A DNA stretch of 64,000 bases from assembly GCA_964410965.1 (NCBI GenBank), contig CAYPIY010000001.1:434001-498000 (forward strand), given 5' to 3'. The stretch's first letter is position 1. Each line of letters opens with the position of its first letter. This document shows positions 17,726-27,224 of the stretch, piece after piece. The stretch is from JBBIRG01 sp964410965 (GTDB taxonomy: Bacteria; CLD3; SB21; JBBIRG01). The notes below the pieces were generated by a model that saw only the letters and a program-made list of their open reading frames with translations, was not told the DNA's origin and did not search any database. The position numbers and the translations under genes were made by a program.

Positions 17726-18856
17726 ATGATCAGGGAAATCCTTGCCAAGTCGGTCCTTCGTAAGGAACATAAGACTGACTCCTGGTTCTTGTCCCGCTAC
17801 AGGATGAATCTTTACCGGGGATGTTCCCATAATTGCACTTATTGTGACGGCCGGTCGGAAAAATATCAAGTCTGGGGTGATTTCGGCAGCGATGTGGACG
17901 TCAAAATCAATGCGGCTGATATTCTGAAAAACGAACTGAGACCGGGCCGCTACGGTACCCCGCTGAAAAAAGGTTTTATCATGGTTGGCGGAGGCGTCGG
18001 TGATGCGTATCAGCCGGCTGAAGAAAAATACCGGTTGACCAGGAAAACCCTTGAACTGATCCTCGAACACGACTTACCGGTTCATATTCTGACCAAGTCG
18101 GTTCTGGTCGAACGCGATATGGATATCCTGGCCGATATAAACCGTAAATCAAAAGTGATCATCAGCATGAGTTTTTCATCCGTGGATGAAAAAGTGAGCC
18201 GCACGTTTGAACCCGGCGTCCCCTCTCCGGGCCGGCGAATGGAAACGATAAAGAAATTTAAGAAACAGGGCCACACCTGCGGAATATTTCTGATGCCGGT
18301 AATCCCATTCATTACCGATGCGCCCGATAAAATGGACCCGGTTTTCCGGGAAGCCAAATCCGCCGGGGCCGATTTTATTGTTTTTTCCGGGATGACCCTG
18401 AAAGAAGGCCGGCAGAAGGGTTATTTCATGAATACGCTCGGTAAATATGATCCGTCACTGATCCCGAAATACCTGTCCCTGTACAAGGGTGATAAATGGG
18501 GCGGTGCGCGATGGGATTATTATGAATCCATTCACAGGGATTTTTATTCGCTTGCGGAGAAATATAAAATCCCGATACGGATCCCTTTGAACCCGCTCAG
18601 GAATTATATCGATGAAGATGAGCGGATCATCGCCATGCTGGAACAAATGGAATACCTGCTGAAATTCCGGGGTATACAGAACAGGCATCGTCAAACGGCA
18701 GATTTTTTATCGAACCTGAAAGCGCCCATCCGTACCTGTCTGGAAAGAACCGATAAAGAAAATGAATTTGAGGGTATCCTTTCGGGAGTTGTAAATGAAA
18801 TCATCAATACAGGACGTTGCGAAGAATATGAACGGTTAATGAACATGCAGCACTGA
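17726..18856 (+). CDS. SplB-like radical SAM protein
   Basis: The 376-aa radical SAM protein has C33-x3-C37-x2-C40 in YRGCSHNCTYCDG, followed by a GGGVGDAYQPAE segment typical of the spore-photoproduct-lyase-like / Rv2578c-like group. HILTKSVLVERDMDIL and MPVIPFITDAPDKM also fit that group. The substrate is unknown. True SplB DNA-repair function is not implied, because the organism is not a recognised spore-former from this evidence. It may be co-transcribed with the upstream sensor gene. Confidence 0.88.
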   Translation: MIREILAKSVLRKEHKTDSWFLSRYRMNLYRGCSHNCTYCDGRSEKYQVWGDFGSDVDVKINAADILKNELRPGRYGTPLKKGFIMVGGGVGDAYQPAEEKYRLTRKTLELILEHDLPVHILTKSVLVERDMDILADINRKSKVIISMSFSSVDEKVSRTFEPGVPSPGRRMETIKKFKKQGHTCGIFLMPVIPFITDAPDKMDPVFREAKSAGADFIVFSGMTLKEGRQKGYFMNTLGKYDPSLIPKYLSLYKGDKWGGARWDYYESIHRDFYSLAEKYKIPIRIPLNPLRNYIDEDERIIAMLEQMEYLLKFRGIQNRHRQTADFLSNLKAPIRTCLERTDKENEFEGILSGVVNEIINTGRCEEYERLMNMQH

Positions 18857-18978
18857 TTTCTCCGTATTTATAAAATTTGCAAATAAAGCAGAGACAACAC
18901 TGTATTCATTTATCATCCCGGGCATAAAGAGAAATATGCGCTTTGATTTTGTTACAGCCGGGAACTTGAACGGGGAAT

Positions 18979-20190
18979 TTATTCGGTTGATTTCTTCACG
19001 TTACGTTCCGCAGGTACGACTTCCCGAAGATATTTCAGGCTGGGAATATTCCATCGTTGCATCTGCTTCAGCCGCCGGATCCATTCCATGCTGTAATCAA
19101 GCAGTTCAAGCCGCCAAAACCGATTGAAAGAAGCAACCCACAGATCATTGTCGATATCGCCGGTAAACTGTCCGTTTTCGATTTTGTCCGCAGGAATGTC
19201 AGTTTCGATCGGTACGCGAAACATCGCGATTTCATAGAGAAACGACAGGGTCAGTCGGTCAAGATATTTCCAGATAAGCCTCTTCCCGGCATGGGAAAGC
19301 TGGTCGATTTCCAGAAATCCGATAAGCGTCAGGTTATGCACGTGCAGGGCTTTGTACACATACCAGATATCGTTATCAAGAGTGGAAAGACGCCTTTTTT
19401 CATGATAATATACCTCGTCGCCTTTGAACCTGGAAGCCGAATACTCATTGATAACTTTCCGGCACTCAAGCAAATTCATATGAGTAATTTTGAATATCCT
19501 CATGATGTCCTTGGCATGATGAACCATCTGGGTTCCTGCGACTTTTTCATCCCCCTTTAAAAGACTGAGTAAATATTTTATGAATTCAACCGGCGGGAGC
19601 GTTGCCCACTTTTGCACATTCAGGTGTGTCTTATAGTCAAACAAAGGGTGGACAACCAGTTGCAGCTCATTGATGATATCGTAAGGCTGATGGATCCCTG
19701 ATTTCAGCGCTGCAAGCAGGTCGGATTCGAAAAAAGGAAACATCGCGCGTGCTTCAAAATATTTTTTCTCAACATCATCGCCTGAATCGATAACAAAAAA
19801 TATCCGGGCCAGCTTCTGCGCCAGCACAACCGCAAAATGCTCATGAAACGGCATTTTTCTGTACCATTTCTCCAAAGCGTCATTTTGCTTCTGCCGGATG
19901 AGTTCCAGCCGAAGAGAGTATTCATTCATGCCCAGTAACCTGTATTTTTCGTAAAGAGAAGAGTACGACTGTTCATACAGATCCTGCCATGTCAAGTGTT
20001 TTTCTTCAGCCAATTGCTCGCTTTTTTCCAGGAGGAACAGTTCCATTCCCTTCCATTCCGCTTCCTCTTCCGCGCAAGATTCAACATGTGTCAAGGGCTC
20101 CTTATGATCCTGGCCGTCATTCAGGATGTCCATAAGAATGGCTTCATCTAGCGGATCATCGTCGAATATCCATTGATTCTGGTTACTCAT
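18979..20190 (-). CDS. Hypothetical protein, family not recognised
   Basis: This 403-aa, probably cytoplasmic protein is rich in aromatic and charged residues and predicted mostly helical. The first 50 residues are acidic (FDDDPLDEAILMDILND, ESCAEEEAEWKG). I see no signal peptide, membrane helix, metal motif or catalytic motif. It stands alone between convergent and divergent neighbours. Coding is supported by its length, consistent composition and absence of a competing long frame on the other strand. Confidence 0.7.
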   Translation of the reverse strand: MSNQNQWIFDDDPLDEAILMDILNDGQDHKEPLTHVESCAEEEAEWKGMELFLLEKSEQLAEEKHLTWQDLYEQSYSSLYEKYRLLGMNEYSLRLELIRQKQNDALEKWYRKMPFHEHFAVVLAQKLARIFFVIDSGDDVEKKYFEARAMFPFFESDLLAALKSGIHQPYDIINELQLVVHPLFDYKTHLNVQKWATLPPVEFIKYLLSLLKGDEKVAGTQMVHHAKDIMRIFKITHMNLLECRKVINEYSASRFKGDEVYYHEKRRLSTLDNDIWYVYKALHVHNLTLIGFLEIDQLSHAGKRLIWKYLDRLTLSFLYEIAMFRVPIETDIPADKIENGQFTGDIDNDLWVASFNRFWRLELLDYSMEWIRRLKQMQRWNIPSLKYLREVVPAERNVKKSTE

Positions 20191-20507
20191 TTATTTCTCG
20201 GTTTTAATTCAAAGAATTCATTATCGAGGTTTTATCAATCCGGCAATCCGTATTGAAAATTAATAATGATGATACCTGCATTGTAATATATCCGAAAATA
20301 GTCCGTGAAATCAATGAATATTTTGATCAATGCAATATTCTTTCGTTGCATGTAAATCATAAAAACAAAAGAAAGTCATTCGTAATTTTCTGGAAACCCC
20401 GTACAGCAGAAGAAAAGATATTCTGTCTTCTCTTATCTTTAAGCCGGTAATCCATCAAAGTCATTCCGGCCTGACAGGATTCATAAAATTGAAGATGACA
20501 TTTCTCT
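20191..20507. other. Divergent intergenic region, no gene seen
   Basis: This AT-rich gap between the unknown protein and rtcB must hold promoters for both. I see no RNA gene or strong hairpin in it. Confidence 0.4.
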
Positions 20508-20543
20508 TTGAAATTGACAGATATTTTATGTAACATTTCTTCA

Positions 20544-21755
20544 ATGAAAATCATTAACAACATACCGGTCTGGAACGTAGTGGATGAAAGCGCTTTTCGT
20601 CAGATTAAAAGCTGCGTGAATGATGAATCGGTTGCCGGAGGCGCGCTAATGGCTGACCATCATAAAGGTTACTCCATGCCCATCGGCGGAGTGGTCGCGT
20701 ACCGGAACCGCGTATCGCCATCAGGCGTGGGATATGATATATCCTGCGGAAACAAGGCTATCAGGACAGACGCTCCGGTACATGACATCCGTCAGCGATT
20801 ATCTGTCATCCTCGACGATATTTCTTCACAGATCAGTTTCGGCGTAGGCCGGCATAACAAAGAATCCGTTGACCATGAGTTGTTTGATGATCCCTTGTGG
20901 AATGAATTACCGTATCTGAAAAAACTCAAACCCCTGGCCATAGAACAACTGGGTACGGTTGGCGCCGGAAACCATTTTGTCGACATACTCGCCGACCAGA
21001 ATGATTCCGTATGGATCGCGAACCACTTCGGATCACGCGGATTCGGTCACAAAATCGCCAGCGGATTCCTGAATCTCGCGCACGGATATCCTTTTGACGC
21101 TCCTCCGAAAGGAGAAAATATGGACGCTCCTCCGACGGTGTTTGATCTGAAATCGAATCTCGGCAGCGAGTACTGGGCCTGTATGAACATTGCCGGACGT
21201 TATGCCTATGCCGGGCGCAACTGGGTTCTGGATAAAGTCCTCACGATCATAGGTGCGAAAGAAGTTGAATCGGTTCACAATCATCATAATTACGCCTGGG
21301 AGGAAAATCACCGCGGCGAAAAACTGGTCGTGATACGCAAAGGTGCCACACCGGCTTTTCCGGGACAGAAAAGCTTCATCGGCGGTTCTATGGGCGATAA
21401 TTCGGTCATCGTCGAAGGGGTGGATCACGCGGAATCCAAGCTCGCGTTCTATTCAACCGTGCATGGCGCCGGAAGAGTGTTGAGCAGGCGGGCCGCGGCG
21501 GGACGATGGATACGGAACAAAAAAGGCAAGCGTATACGCGAAGGCGGGCAGATCACGCGCGACATGATGTTCCGGTGGCTGAAAGAAAAAAAGGTGGAGA
21601 TTCGCGGAGGCAGTTCCGACGAGTCGCCACATTGCTATAAACGGCTGAATGACGTACTCCGGGAACACCAGAACAGTTTGAAGATTCTTTATACGCTGAA
21701 ACCCATCGGCGTCGTCATGGCGGGTGATGATGTGTTCGATCCTTATGCCGACTAA
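20544..21755 (+). CDS. rtcB: RNA ligase RtcB
   Basis: RtcB joins RNA 2',3'-cyclic phosphate (or 3'-phosphate) ends to 5'-OH ends using GTP and Mn(2+), in RNA repair or tRNA splicing. The frame opens at 20508, but homologues start near the second Met (MKIINNIPVW), so I place the start at 20544. Family motifs are present: ADHHKGYSMPIGGV, VGYDISCGNKA with the metal-ligand Cys, LGTVGAGNHFVDI, HFGSRGFGH, ESVHNHHNYAW, and the guanylylated-His region STVHGAGRVLSRR near the C-terminus. No archease or RtcR/RtcA gene is adjacent. Confidence 0.93.
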   Translation: MKIINNIPVWNVVDESAFRQIKSCVNDESVAGGALMADHHKGYSMPIGGVVAYRNRVSPSGVGYDISCGNKAIRTDAPVHDIRQRLSVILDDISSQISFGVGRHNKESVDHELFDDPLWNELPYLKKLKPLAIEQLGTVGAGNHFVDILADQNDSVWIANHFGSRGFGHKIASGFLNLAHGYPFDAPPKGENMDAPPTVFDLKSNLGSEYWACMNIAGRYAYAGRNWVLDKVLTIIGAKEVESVHNHHNYAWEENHRGEKLVVIRKGATPAFPGQKSFIGGSMGDNSVIVEGVDHAESKLAFYSTVHGAGRVLSRRAAAGRWIRNKKGKRIREGGQITRDMMFRWLKEKKVEIRGGSSDESPHCYKRLNDVLREHQNSLKILYTLKPIGVVMAGDDVFDPYAD

Positions 21756-21810
21756 AGATAAAAATCATAATTAACCTAATTTTTTAACCTTTAAATAAGT
21801 CGAGTCATAT

Positions 21811-23061
21811 ATGAATATTTTAGTTCTGAATTCCGGAAGCTCGTCCTTAAAATTTCAGCTCATTGAAACGGACGTTGATTTAATTGAAAAAGACGAAGAT
21901 CACCGCCTCGCCTATGGTTTGATTGAACGTCTCGGCAGCGAAGCCATCATCACGTTCCGCGTGGAAGGTCAGCCGCCGCAGAAATCGACCGCCGCTATCC
22001 GCGACCATAAAGTCGCCATCGACAAGATCATCAAATGGATTGTATCCAAGGAAGCCAATATCCCGGGGATCAAGACGCTGAAGGACATTCACGCCGTCGG
22101 ACACCGTGTGGTACATGGCGGGGAAAAATTCAGCGGCTCGGTTCTGCTCGACGAAAAAGTTATCCGGCAGATTGAGGACTGCATCGAACTTGCGCCATTG
22201 CACAACCCGGCCAATCTGAAAGGTATTTATGCGATCCAGGAACTGTTCGGCCCCGGCATCCCACAAGTCGGCGTATTTGACACGGCGTTCCATCATACCT
22301 TGCCGGAACACGCATATTTATACGCGATTCCCTACCAGCTTTATGTTCGTCATAAAATCCGGCGATACGGATTCCACGGCACATCGCACCGTTACATCGC
22401 CTACCGGTACCGCATGCTGAATGATCTCAAGCGTGAAGACGTTGACATCATCACGCTTCACCTCGGCAACGGCGCGTCAGCCTGCGCCATCCTGGGAGGC
22501 AATTCAATGGATACCTCCATGGGGTTTACGCCGCTGGAAGGGCTCGTGATGGGAACCCGCTCAGGCGACATCGATCCGGCTATTATTCAGTTCCTTACGG
22601 CGAAGGAAGGATATTCCGTATCGGATGTGGAATCGATTCTCAACAAACAGTCTGGATTGCTCGGCATATCGGGCCTCACGAACGAATTACGCGAACTGGA
22701 AAGCGAAGCCACGGAACACGACGACCGCCGCGCCAAACTCTCAATTGACATGTTCTGCTACCGTATTAAAAAATACATCGGTTCCTATATGGCTGTGCTC
22801 GGACAGACAGCCGCCATTGTTTTTACCGGCGGCATCGGCGAGAACTCTTGGCTGATCCGCAAGAAAGTATGCGAAAACCTCGAGTTCCTCGGCATCAAAT
22901 TAGACGATAAAAAGAACCAGCATCTTGAACGCGGCGCTGAAACCACCATCTCGACGCCCGATTCCAAAGTTGCCGTATGGGTGATCCCGACGAATGAAGA
23001 ACTGCTGATCGCACGCGACACGGCACGGTGCGCGCAAAATGTCATGAACAATAATAAGTAA
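21811..23061 (+). CDS. ackA: Acetate kinase (first of tandem pair)
   Basis: The enzyme converts acetyl-phosphate and ADP to acetate and ATP. The 416-aa chain carries the ASKHA-fold motifs VLNSGSSSLKFQ at the N-terminus, GHRVVHGGEKF, FDTAFHHTLPEHAYLY, YGFHGTSHRYI, TLHLGNGASAC, GLVMGTRSGDIDP, FTGGIGENS and PTNEELLIARDT. All expected active-site segments are intact. A near-copy follows 243 bp later. No phosphotransacetylase gene is nearby. Confidence 0.96.
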   Translation: MNILVLNSGSSSLKFQLIETDVDLIEKDEDHRLAYGLIERLGSEAIITFRVEGQPPQKSTAAIRDHKVAIDKIIKWIVSKEANIPGIKTLKDIHAVGHRVVHGGEKFSGSVLLDEKVIRQIEDCIELAPLHNPANLKGIYAIQELFGPGIPQVGVFDTAFHHTLPEHAYLYAIPYQLYVRHKIRRYGFHGTSHRYIAYRYRMLNDLKREDVDIITLHLGNGASACAILGGNSMDTSMGFTPLEGLVMGTRSGDIDPAIIQFLTAKEGYSVSDVESILNKQSGLLGISGLTNELRELESEATEHDDRRAKLSIDMFCYRIKKYIGSYMAVLGQTAAIVFTGGIGENSWLIRKKVCENLEFLGIKLDDKKNQHLERGAETTISTPDSKVAVWVIPTNEELLIARDTARCAQNVMNNNK

Positions 23062-23304
23062 TGAACTTTTTAAAAGGTTTAGAACGGCTCATTTGCGGAT
23101 TTCAATCCTTTGTTTCGTTTGAGTTTTCAGCATGATTATGAATTAACTTGCACTCATCAAGGGTTTGTCTGAAAAAATTAAATCCGTTTTCTTTTGTCAG
23201 GCGGGCCGTGGCGGAAAAAGCATGTTTTGTTCCTTGCATCAACGATGAAATTTGTTTTCTACCCAATCACCATATTTAATGTTTAATACAAGGAAACCTA
23301 TGAT

Positions 23305-24567
23305 ATGAATGTATTAGTACTTAACACAGGAAGTTCGACCGTCAAATTCCAGCTCATTGAAACTGATTCGATTTTAATGGAAAAAGGCGAAGACCGTCGT
23401 CTCGCGTACGGCATTGTCGAGAGGCTCGGCTCAGAAGCGATGATTTCATTCCGCGTCAACGGACAACCCGCGCAAAAATCCATCGCCGAGGTCAGGGATC
23501 ATAAACTCGCGATTGATAAGATTATCAACTGGGTCACGTCTCCGGAGGCCGGCATTCCGGGCATCAAGTCCCGCAAGGATATCCATGCTATCGGACACCG
23601 CGTGGTTCACGGCGGTGAAAAATTCACGGGCTCAGTGATTCTCTCCGAACCGGTCATCAAGCAAATGGTCGATTGTATCGAACTGGCTCCTTTGCATAAC
23701 CCGGCTAACCTGAAGGGCATCAATGCCATCACCGATCTTTTCGGCCCGGACATGCCGCAGGTCGGCGTGTTTGATACAGCTTTTCATCATACGCTTCCCG
23801 AACACGCTTATTTATACCCGATTCCCTACCAGATGTATGTGCGCCATAAAATCCGACGGTACGGTTTTCACGGAACGTCTCACCGTTACATCGCGCAGCG
23901 GTACGGTATTGTGAACAATATTAAACCGGAAGACGTGAATATCATTACCCTTCATCTCGGCAACGGCTGTTCGGCATGCGCTATCAAAGGAGGCAAATCA
24001 ATTGATACGACCATGGGGCTAACACCGCTGGAAGGACTGATGATGGGAACCCGTTCGGGCGACATTGATCCGGCCATTATTCCGTTTATGGCGGGCAAAG
24101 AATCTTTTTCAATATGCGAAGTCGAATCCGTACTGAACAAGCAATCCGGACTGCTGGGCATATCCGGAATGACCAATGAAATGCGCGAACTGGAAATCGA
24201 GGCGTTTGAGAAAAACAACCAGAAAGCCATGCTGGCGATTCAGATGTATTGTTACCGCGTCAGGAAATATATCGGCGCATACATGACGGTAGTGGGCCGG
24301 ACGAAAGCGATTGTGTTTACCGGCGGCGTCGGTGAAAACGGGGGTCCGATCCGCGAAGTGATTTGTGAAGGCCTCGAGGATTTAGGCATTATTCTGGATA
24401 AAAAGAAGAACATGAGCTTAGAACGGGGCGACGAAGCCCTGGTTTCAACTCCTGATTCCAAAATCGCGATCTGGGTTATTCCGACCAACGAGGAATTGAT
24501 GATTGCCCGCGACACAGCTCTTATTGTGAAAAAACGAAAAGAAGCGTTAGACACAACCATCGAATAA
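23305..24567 (+). CDS. ackA: Acetate kinase (second of tandem pair)
   Basis: This 420-aa paralogue of the preceding gene is closely similar over its whole length. It keeps the acetate kinase motifs VLNTGSSTVKFQ, GHRVVHGGEKF, FDTAFHHTLPEHAYLY, YGFHGTSHRYI, TLHLGNGCSAC, MMGTRSGDIDP and FTGGVGENG. Differences include Thr for Ser in the first phosphate loop and Cys for Ala in the GNG(A/C)S loop. Both copies look active. The 243-bp gap lets each have its own promoter. Confidence 0.95.
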   Translation: MNVLVLNTGSSTVKFQLIETDSILMEKGEDRRLAYGIVERLGSEAMISFRVNGQPAQKSIAEVRDHKLAIDKIINWVTSPEAGIPGIKSRKDIHAIGHRVVHGGEKFTGSVILSEPVIKQMVDCIELAPLHNPANLKGINAITDLFGPDMPQVGVFDTAFHHTLPEHAYLYPIPYQMYVRHKIRRYGFHGTSHRYIAQRYGIVNNIKPEDVNIITLHLGNGCSACAIKGGKSIDTTMGLTPLEGLMMGTRSGDIDPAIIPFMAGKESFSICEVESVLNKQSGLLGISGMTNEMRELEIEAFEKNNQKAMLAIQMYCYRVRKYIGAYMTVVGRTKAIVFTGGVGENGGPIREVICEGLEDLGIILDKKKNMSLERGDEALVSTPDSKIAIWVIPTNEELMIARDTALIVKKRKEALDTTIE

Positions 24568-24634
24568 TATCCTGAATGGATGCGGTTCGTCGGGTTCATC
24601 ATCACTTTTGTTTCTGCTTGCTTTTATTCGATGA

Positions 24635-24675
24635 AAAAATTCAGCCCCTGATTCAGCTTTGAAGAATCAGGGGCT
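24635..24675 (-). terminator. Terminator at the end of the defence operon
   Basis: The 12-bp perfect stem AGCCCCTGATTC/GAATCAGGGGCT has a 9-nt loop. On the minus strand it is followed by GAATTTTTTC, giving a U run, so it fits termination of the minus-strand defence operon about 200 bp past its last stop. It could also stop plus-strand transcripts from the acetate kinase gene. Confidence 0.75.
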
Positions 24676-24687
24676 AAATTATGATTA

Positions 24688-24719
24688 GTCGGTTCGAATA
24701 GCGAAGCGTATCGAGAACC
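24688..24719 (+). repeat. REP-like palindromic element, copy 1
   Basis: GTCGGTTCGAATAGCGA is directly followed by AGCGTATCGAGAAC and the element is imperfectly self-complementary (GGTTC...GAACC). The same two blocks recur in opposite orientation at 32509-32559, split there by an extra small hairpin. The form resembles REP elements dispersed by RAYT transposases, but no RAYT gene is in the window. Confidence 0.65.
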
Positions 24720-24873
24720 AACGATGACCGCAGTCCCATTTGTGACCATGACGAACGACACGCTTGGCGTATTTATTTATCTGGGTATTGCAACTGTGTT
24801 TTTACTGTAAAAATAAATTCGGCCAAGAAAAAAGTTAAATTAACGATGAGGCTGTTTGAAAGTTGAAAAAACT

Positions 24874-25557
24874 TCATTTGAATGAACCCGAATAATTTTT
24901 TTCGCATACAAAATAATTATTCAAATCGACAAATAAGTGTAAAAGAGGGCTGATATTAAGACAACATTGTTCAGGCATATCCGGTAGAATACAATATTTA
25001 TTTCCTTTATGAAGAAATAGATTCCTTTTTCTTCTGACATCCCGACTGAATTCACATAATTTAATATATCCCATATCATTTTCTGTATTTAATTGTTTAA
25101 CAATATTATTCCATGAGTAATTCGTTATAGTTTTAAATAGGGTTGTTATTTTTTGTTGAAACGATTGATTGTCATCTAATAAACGTTCTTTTACATTTGA
25201 AGGCAGATTCATCTTATTCATCATATTAATTAAAAACTTTTCCAGCAATACTTCTACTAATGTACTGTAAAATATTACTATTGCCAATTGATGGTTATTT
25301 GTTTCGAAAGAATTATCAATTTCTGATATTGGTTTTGCTTTGAGAAAATATATTTCCTGCATAAGATCAATAATGTTAGCGACACCCAAACCATAAAAAA
25401 TAACATTTGTTTCACGTATTTGATTACAATGTTCACAGATTTGGCCCACTCTAGTGTCAATACTACTAAAAACATAATTACATTTATGACAAATTTGCCA
25501 ATCCGTTAATAGTGTTGACCAGGACTGGTCATTAACATCTAAAATAGTTGTGTTCAT
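24874..25557 (-). CDS. Zinc-ribbon protein with HEPN-like RNase motif
   Basis: This is the last gene of the five-gene defence operon (227 aa). The N-terminus holds four cysteines, C23-x2-C26 and C41-x2-C44, a zinc ribbon-like unit. The rest is helical. Near the C-terminus RRKRNLFLHKG contains R178-N-x3-H183, the R-x4-H signature of HEPN-fold RNases and toxins. It overlaps the upstream HEPN-like gene by four bases (ATGA), so translation is coupled. Strong AT bias matches its partner. I do not recognise a named family. An RNA-cleaving abortive-infection effector or its sensor is inferred, not shown. Confidence 0.78.
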   Translation of the reverse strand: MNTTILDVNDQSWSTLLTDWQICHKCNYVFSSIDTRVGQICEHCNQIRETNVIFYGLGVANIIDLMQEIYFLKAKPISEIDNSFETNNHQLAIVIFYSTLVEVLLEKFLINMMNKMNLPSNVKERLLDDNQSFQQKITTLFKTITNYSWNNIVKQLNTENDMGYIKLCEFSRDVRRKRNLFLHKGNKYCILPDMPEQCCLNISPLLHLFVDLNNYFVCEKNYSGSFK

Positions 25558-27221
25558 GCATTATCTTTATTTTCGGTATTTTGCATGAGTTTGTTATTAT
25601 GGCAAGAGTATTTCCATGTAAAGATAATTCCAAATAAAACGCTGTTAATTAATTCAAAATATTCTTCTCGGTCAATTTCATAATATTTAAATTGTGCATG
25701 AGCGGATATGTTTCTTGCGAAAACGGCTTTCAATATTATTTTTATTATTGTTTGTTCGCATGTATTTAATTTAATATCAATAGCGTTAATGTTATCAATG
25801 CACTGTTTGACATTATCCTTAGTAGTAAATTTAGTAAACTGATCGTAATTATTTGACAATTGCTGACACCACCCTGTTGATGAATCGAACAAATTGTTGA
25901 TTGATTTCTTTAAATCTTTATCATTATTTGTCGCGATAATCTTTACTAGATTTTCAAATAACAATGAAATAATTACAATATGTTGATTTAATCTTGTATT
26001 AACGTTTGGATTGTTTGAAAACCAATCAATATTCAACTGTTTAATTTGATAAAAGAATAAATCAAGATTTTTTTCCTCCATGAATGATAAAAGGTCATCA
26101 ATATCTTTATCTGCTAATATAATATTAACGGCAATTGCCTTTAGGGCTACTTTTAAATCATTGTTATTTTCATAGGATTTTAGTACTTGTTTCGTCCTTT
26201 CTTTCGCTCGATTTAATTCATTTGGAAATATTTCATCCAAAATCAAATATTTACTGTTCTTATAACCTATAATATTTTTTACTTCCTCATAATTTTTATT
26301 AAATGTTTTTCTTATAAATATAATTAAATAGCCGATATCTTGAATTAACAAACATGATAATGATTTGTTGTTTTTTTCTTCGTAAAAATAGTACAAATCA
26401 CATAAATATCTTAAAAACTCGACAGACTTTTCAAAGGATAAATTATATTTATTTAGAATAATTTTTGATAAGCATTTTAAAAATCGTTCACGATTATTAA
26501 CGTCTGATTCAGAATAGGTGATAATAGATTTATTGAGTTTATCTGATATTTCTAATTTCTGGGAATTATCATATTTTCTAAACGATTGTACAAAAAAAGA
26601 TAAAGCTTCAAAATTTTGTTGATTTGATTTTAAATGAAAGTAGTAATAACTATATTCGTGAATTGATAATATTTTATAAACCTCTCTTTTGGATAACCGA
26701 TAATTGTTTAATAGCCTTTTAATAGACGCTGCTGAATAATTTGCTATTATTGAAATGGTGTACTTTTCTAAAACTTCATTTATTTCATAAACTTGCCAAT
26801 AAGAATAATAATTCTTAAAACATTTCGTTTTTGTTCTAAAATTTATTGTGCTTTTATTTGAAATATCCTTCAAAATATATTTTTTATATTTATTTCTATT
26901 TTTATCAAGAATGTGAAAATAAGAAAATGATAAACCGTTTTTTATTTCTTCACATAAAATATGAATCTTGGTCCATTTTTCGGGAATTTCATAATATTCG
27001 GTATTGTAATATGGATTATTAGGATTATTTCGAATATCATCAATGTAATCAATATAAGCAGTAGAAAACGAAACGCGTACGATGGGTTTGAAAATATTAT
27101 TTTTATCTAAAAATGATAACAAATCACTATCAAGTTGTTCTTTTTTAAGAAACAAGCATTCTTGGCAGTGCTTAATAAATGAATCTGTATCCAAATAACT
27201 TTTACCGTAATAATTACTCAT
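25554..27221 (-). CDS. Large AT-rich protein with C-terminal HEPN-like motif
   Basis: The 555-aa protein is rich in Asn, Lys, Ile and Tyr, with no signal peptide or clear membrane helix. Most of it is predicted helical without a family I can name. At the C-terminus VFARNISAHAQF contains R503-N-x3-H508, again the HEPN R-x4-H pattern, within a helical context. It starts three bases after the methyltransferase stop and overlaps the zinc-ribbon gene by ATGA. Base composition is much more AT-rich than the restriction enzyme upstream, which suggests separate acquisition. ApeA-like single-gene HEPN defence proteins are a loose comparison only. Confidence 0.78.
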   Translation of the reverse strand: MSNYYGKSYLDTDSFIKHCQECLFLKKEQLDSDLLSFLDKNNIFKPIVRVSFSTAYIDYIDDIRNNPNNPYYNTEYYEIPEKWTKIHILCEEIKNGLSFSYFHILDKNRNKYKKYILKDISNKSTINFRTKTKCFKNYYSYWQVYEINEVLEKYTISIIANYSAASIKRLLNNYRLSKREVYKILSIHEYSYYYFHLKSNQQNFEALSFFVQSFRKYDNSQKLEISDKLNKSIITYSESDVNNRERFLKCLSKIILNKYNLSFEKSVEFLRYLCDLYYFYEEKNNKSLSCLLIQDIGYLIIFIRKTFNKNYEEVKNIIGYKNSKYLILDEIFPNELNRAKERTKQVLKSYENNNDLKVALKAIAVNIILADKDIDDLLSFMEEKNLDLFFYQIKQLNIDWFSNNPNVNTRLNQHIVIISLLFENLVKIIATNNDKDLKKSINNLFDSSTGWCQQLSNNYDQFTKFTTKDNVKQCIDNINAIDIKLNTCEQTIIKIILKAVFARNISAHAQFKYYEIDREEYFELINSVLFGIIFTWKYSCHNNKLMQNTENKDNA

Positions 27222-27224
27222 AAT

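Larger units (their letters stand above)
24568..24873. other. Boundary between core genes and defence island
   Basis: No gene is seen. The region contains a strong hairpin (24643-24675) and a REP-like sequence (24688-24719), annotated separately. It marks the switch from moderately GC-rich core genes to visibly AT-rich minus-strand genes. Confidence 0.6.

Noticed and set aside
17726..18856. True spore photoproduct lyase
   Set aside because: Only the general SplB-like radical SAM features are present and nothing else in the window indicates endospore formation; the SpoIIM-like protein belongs to a widespread family.
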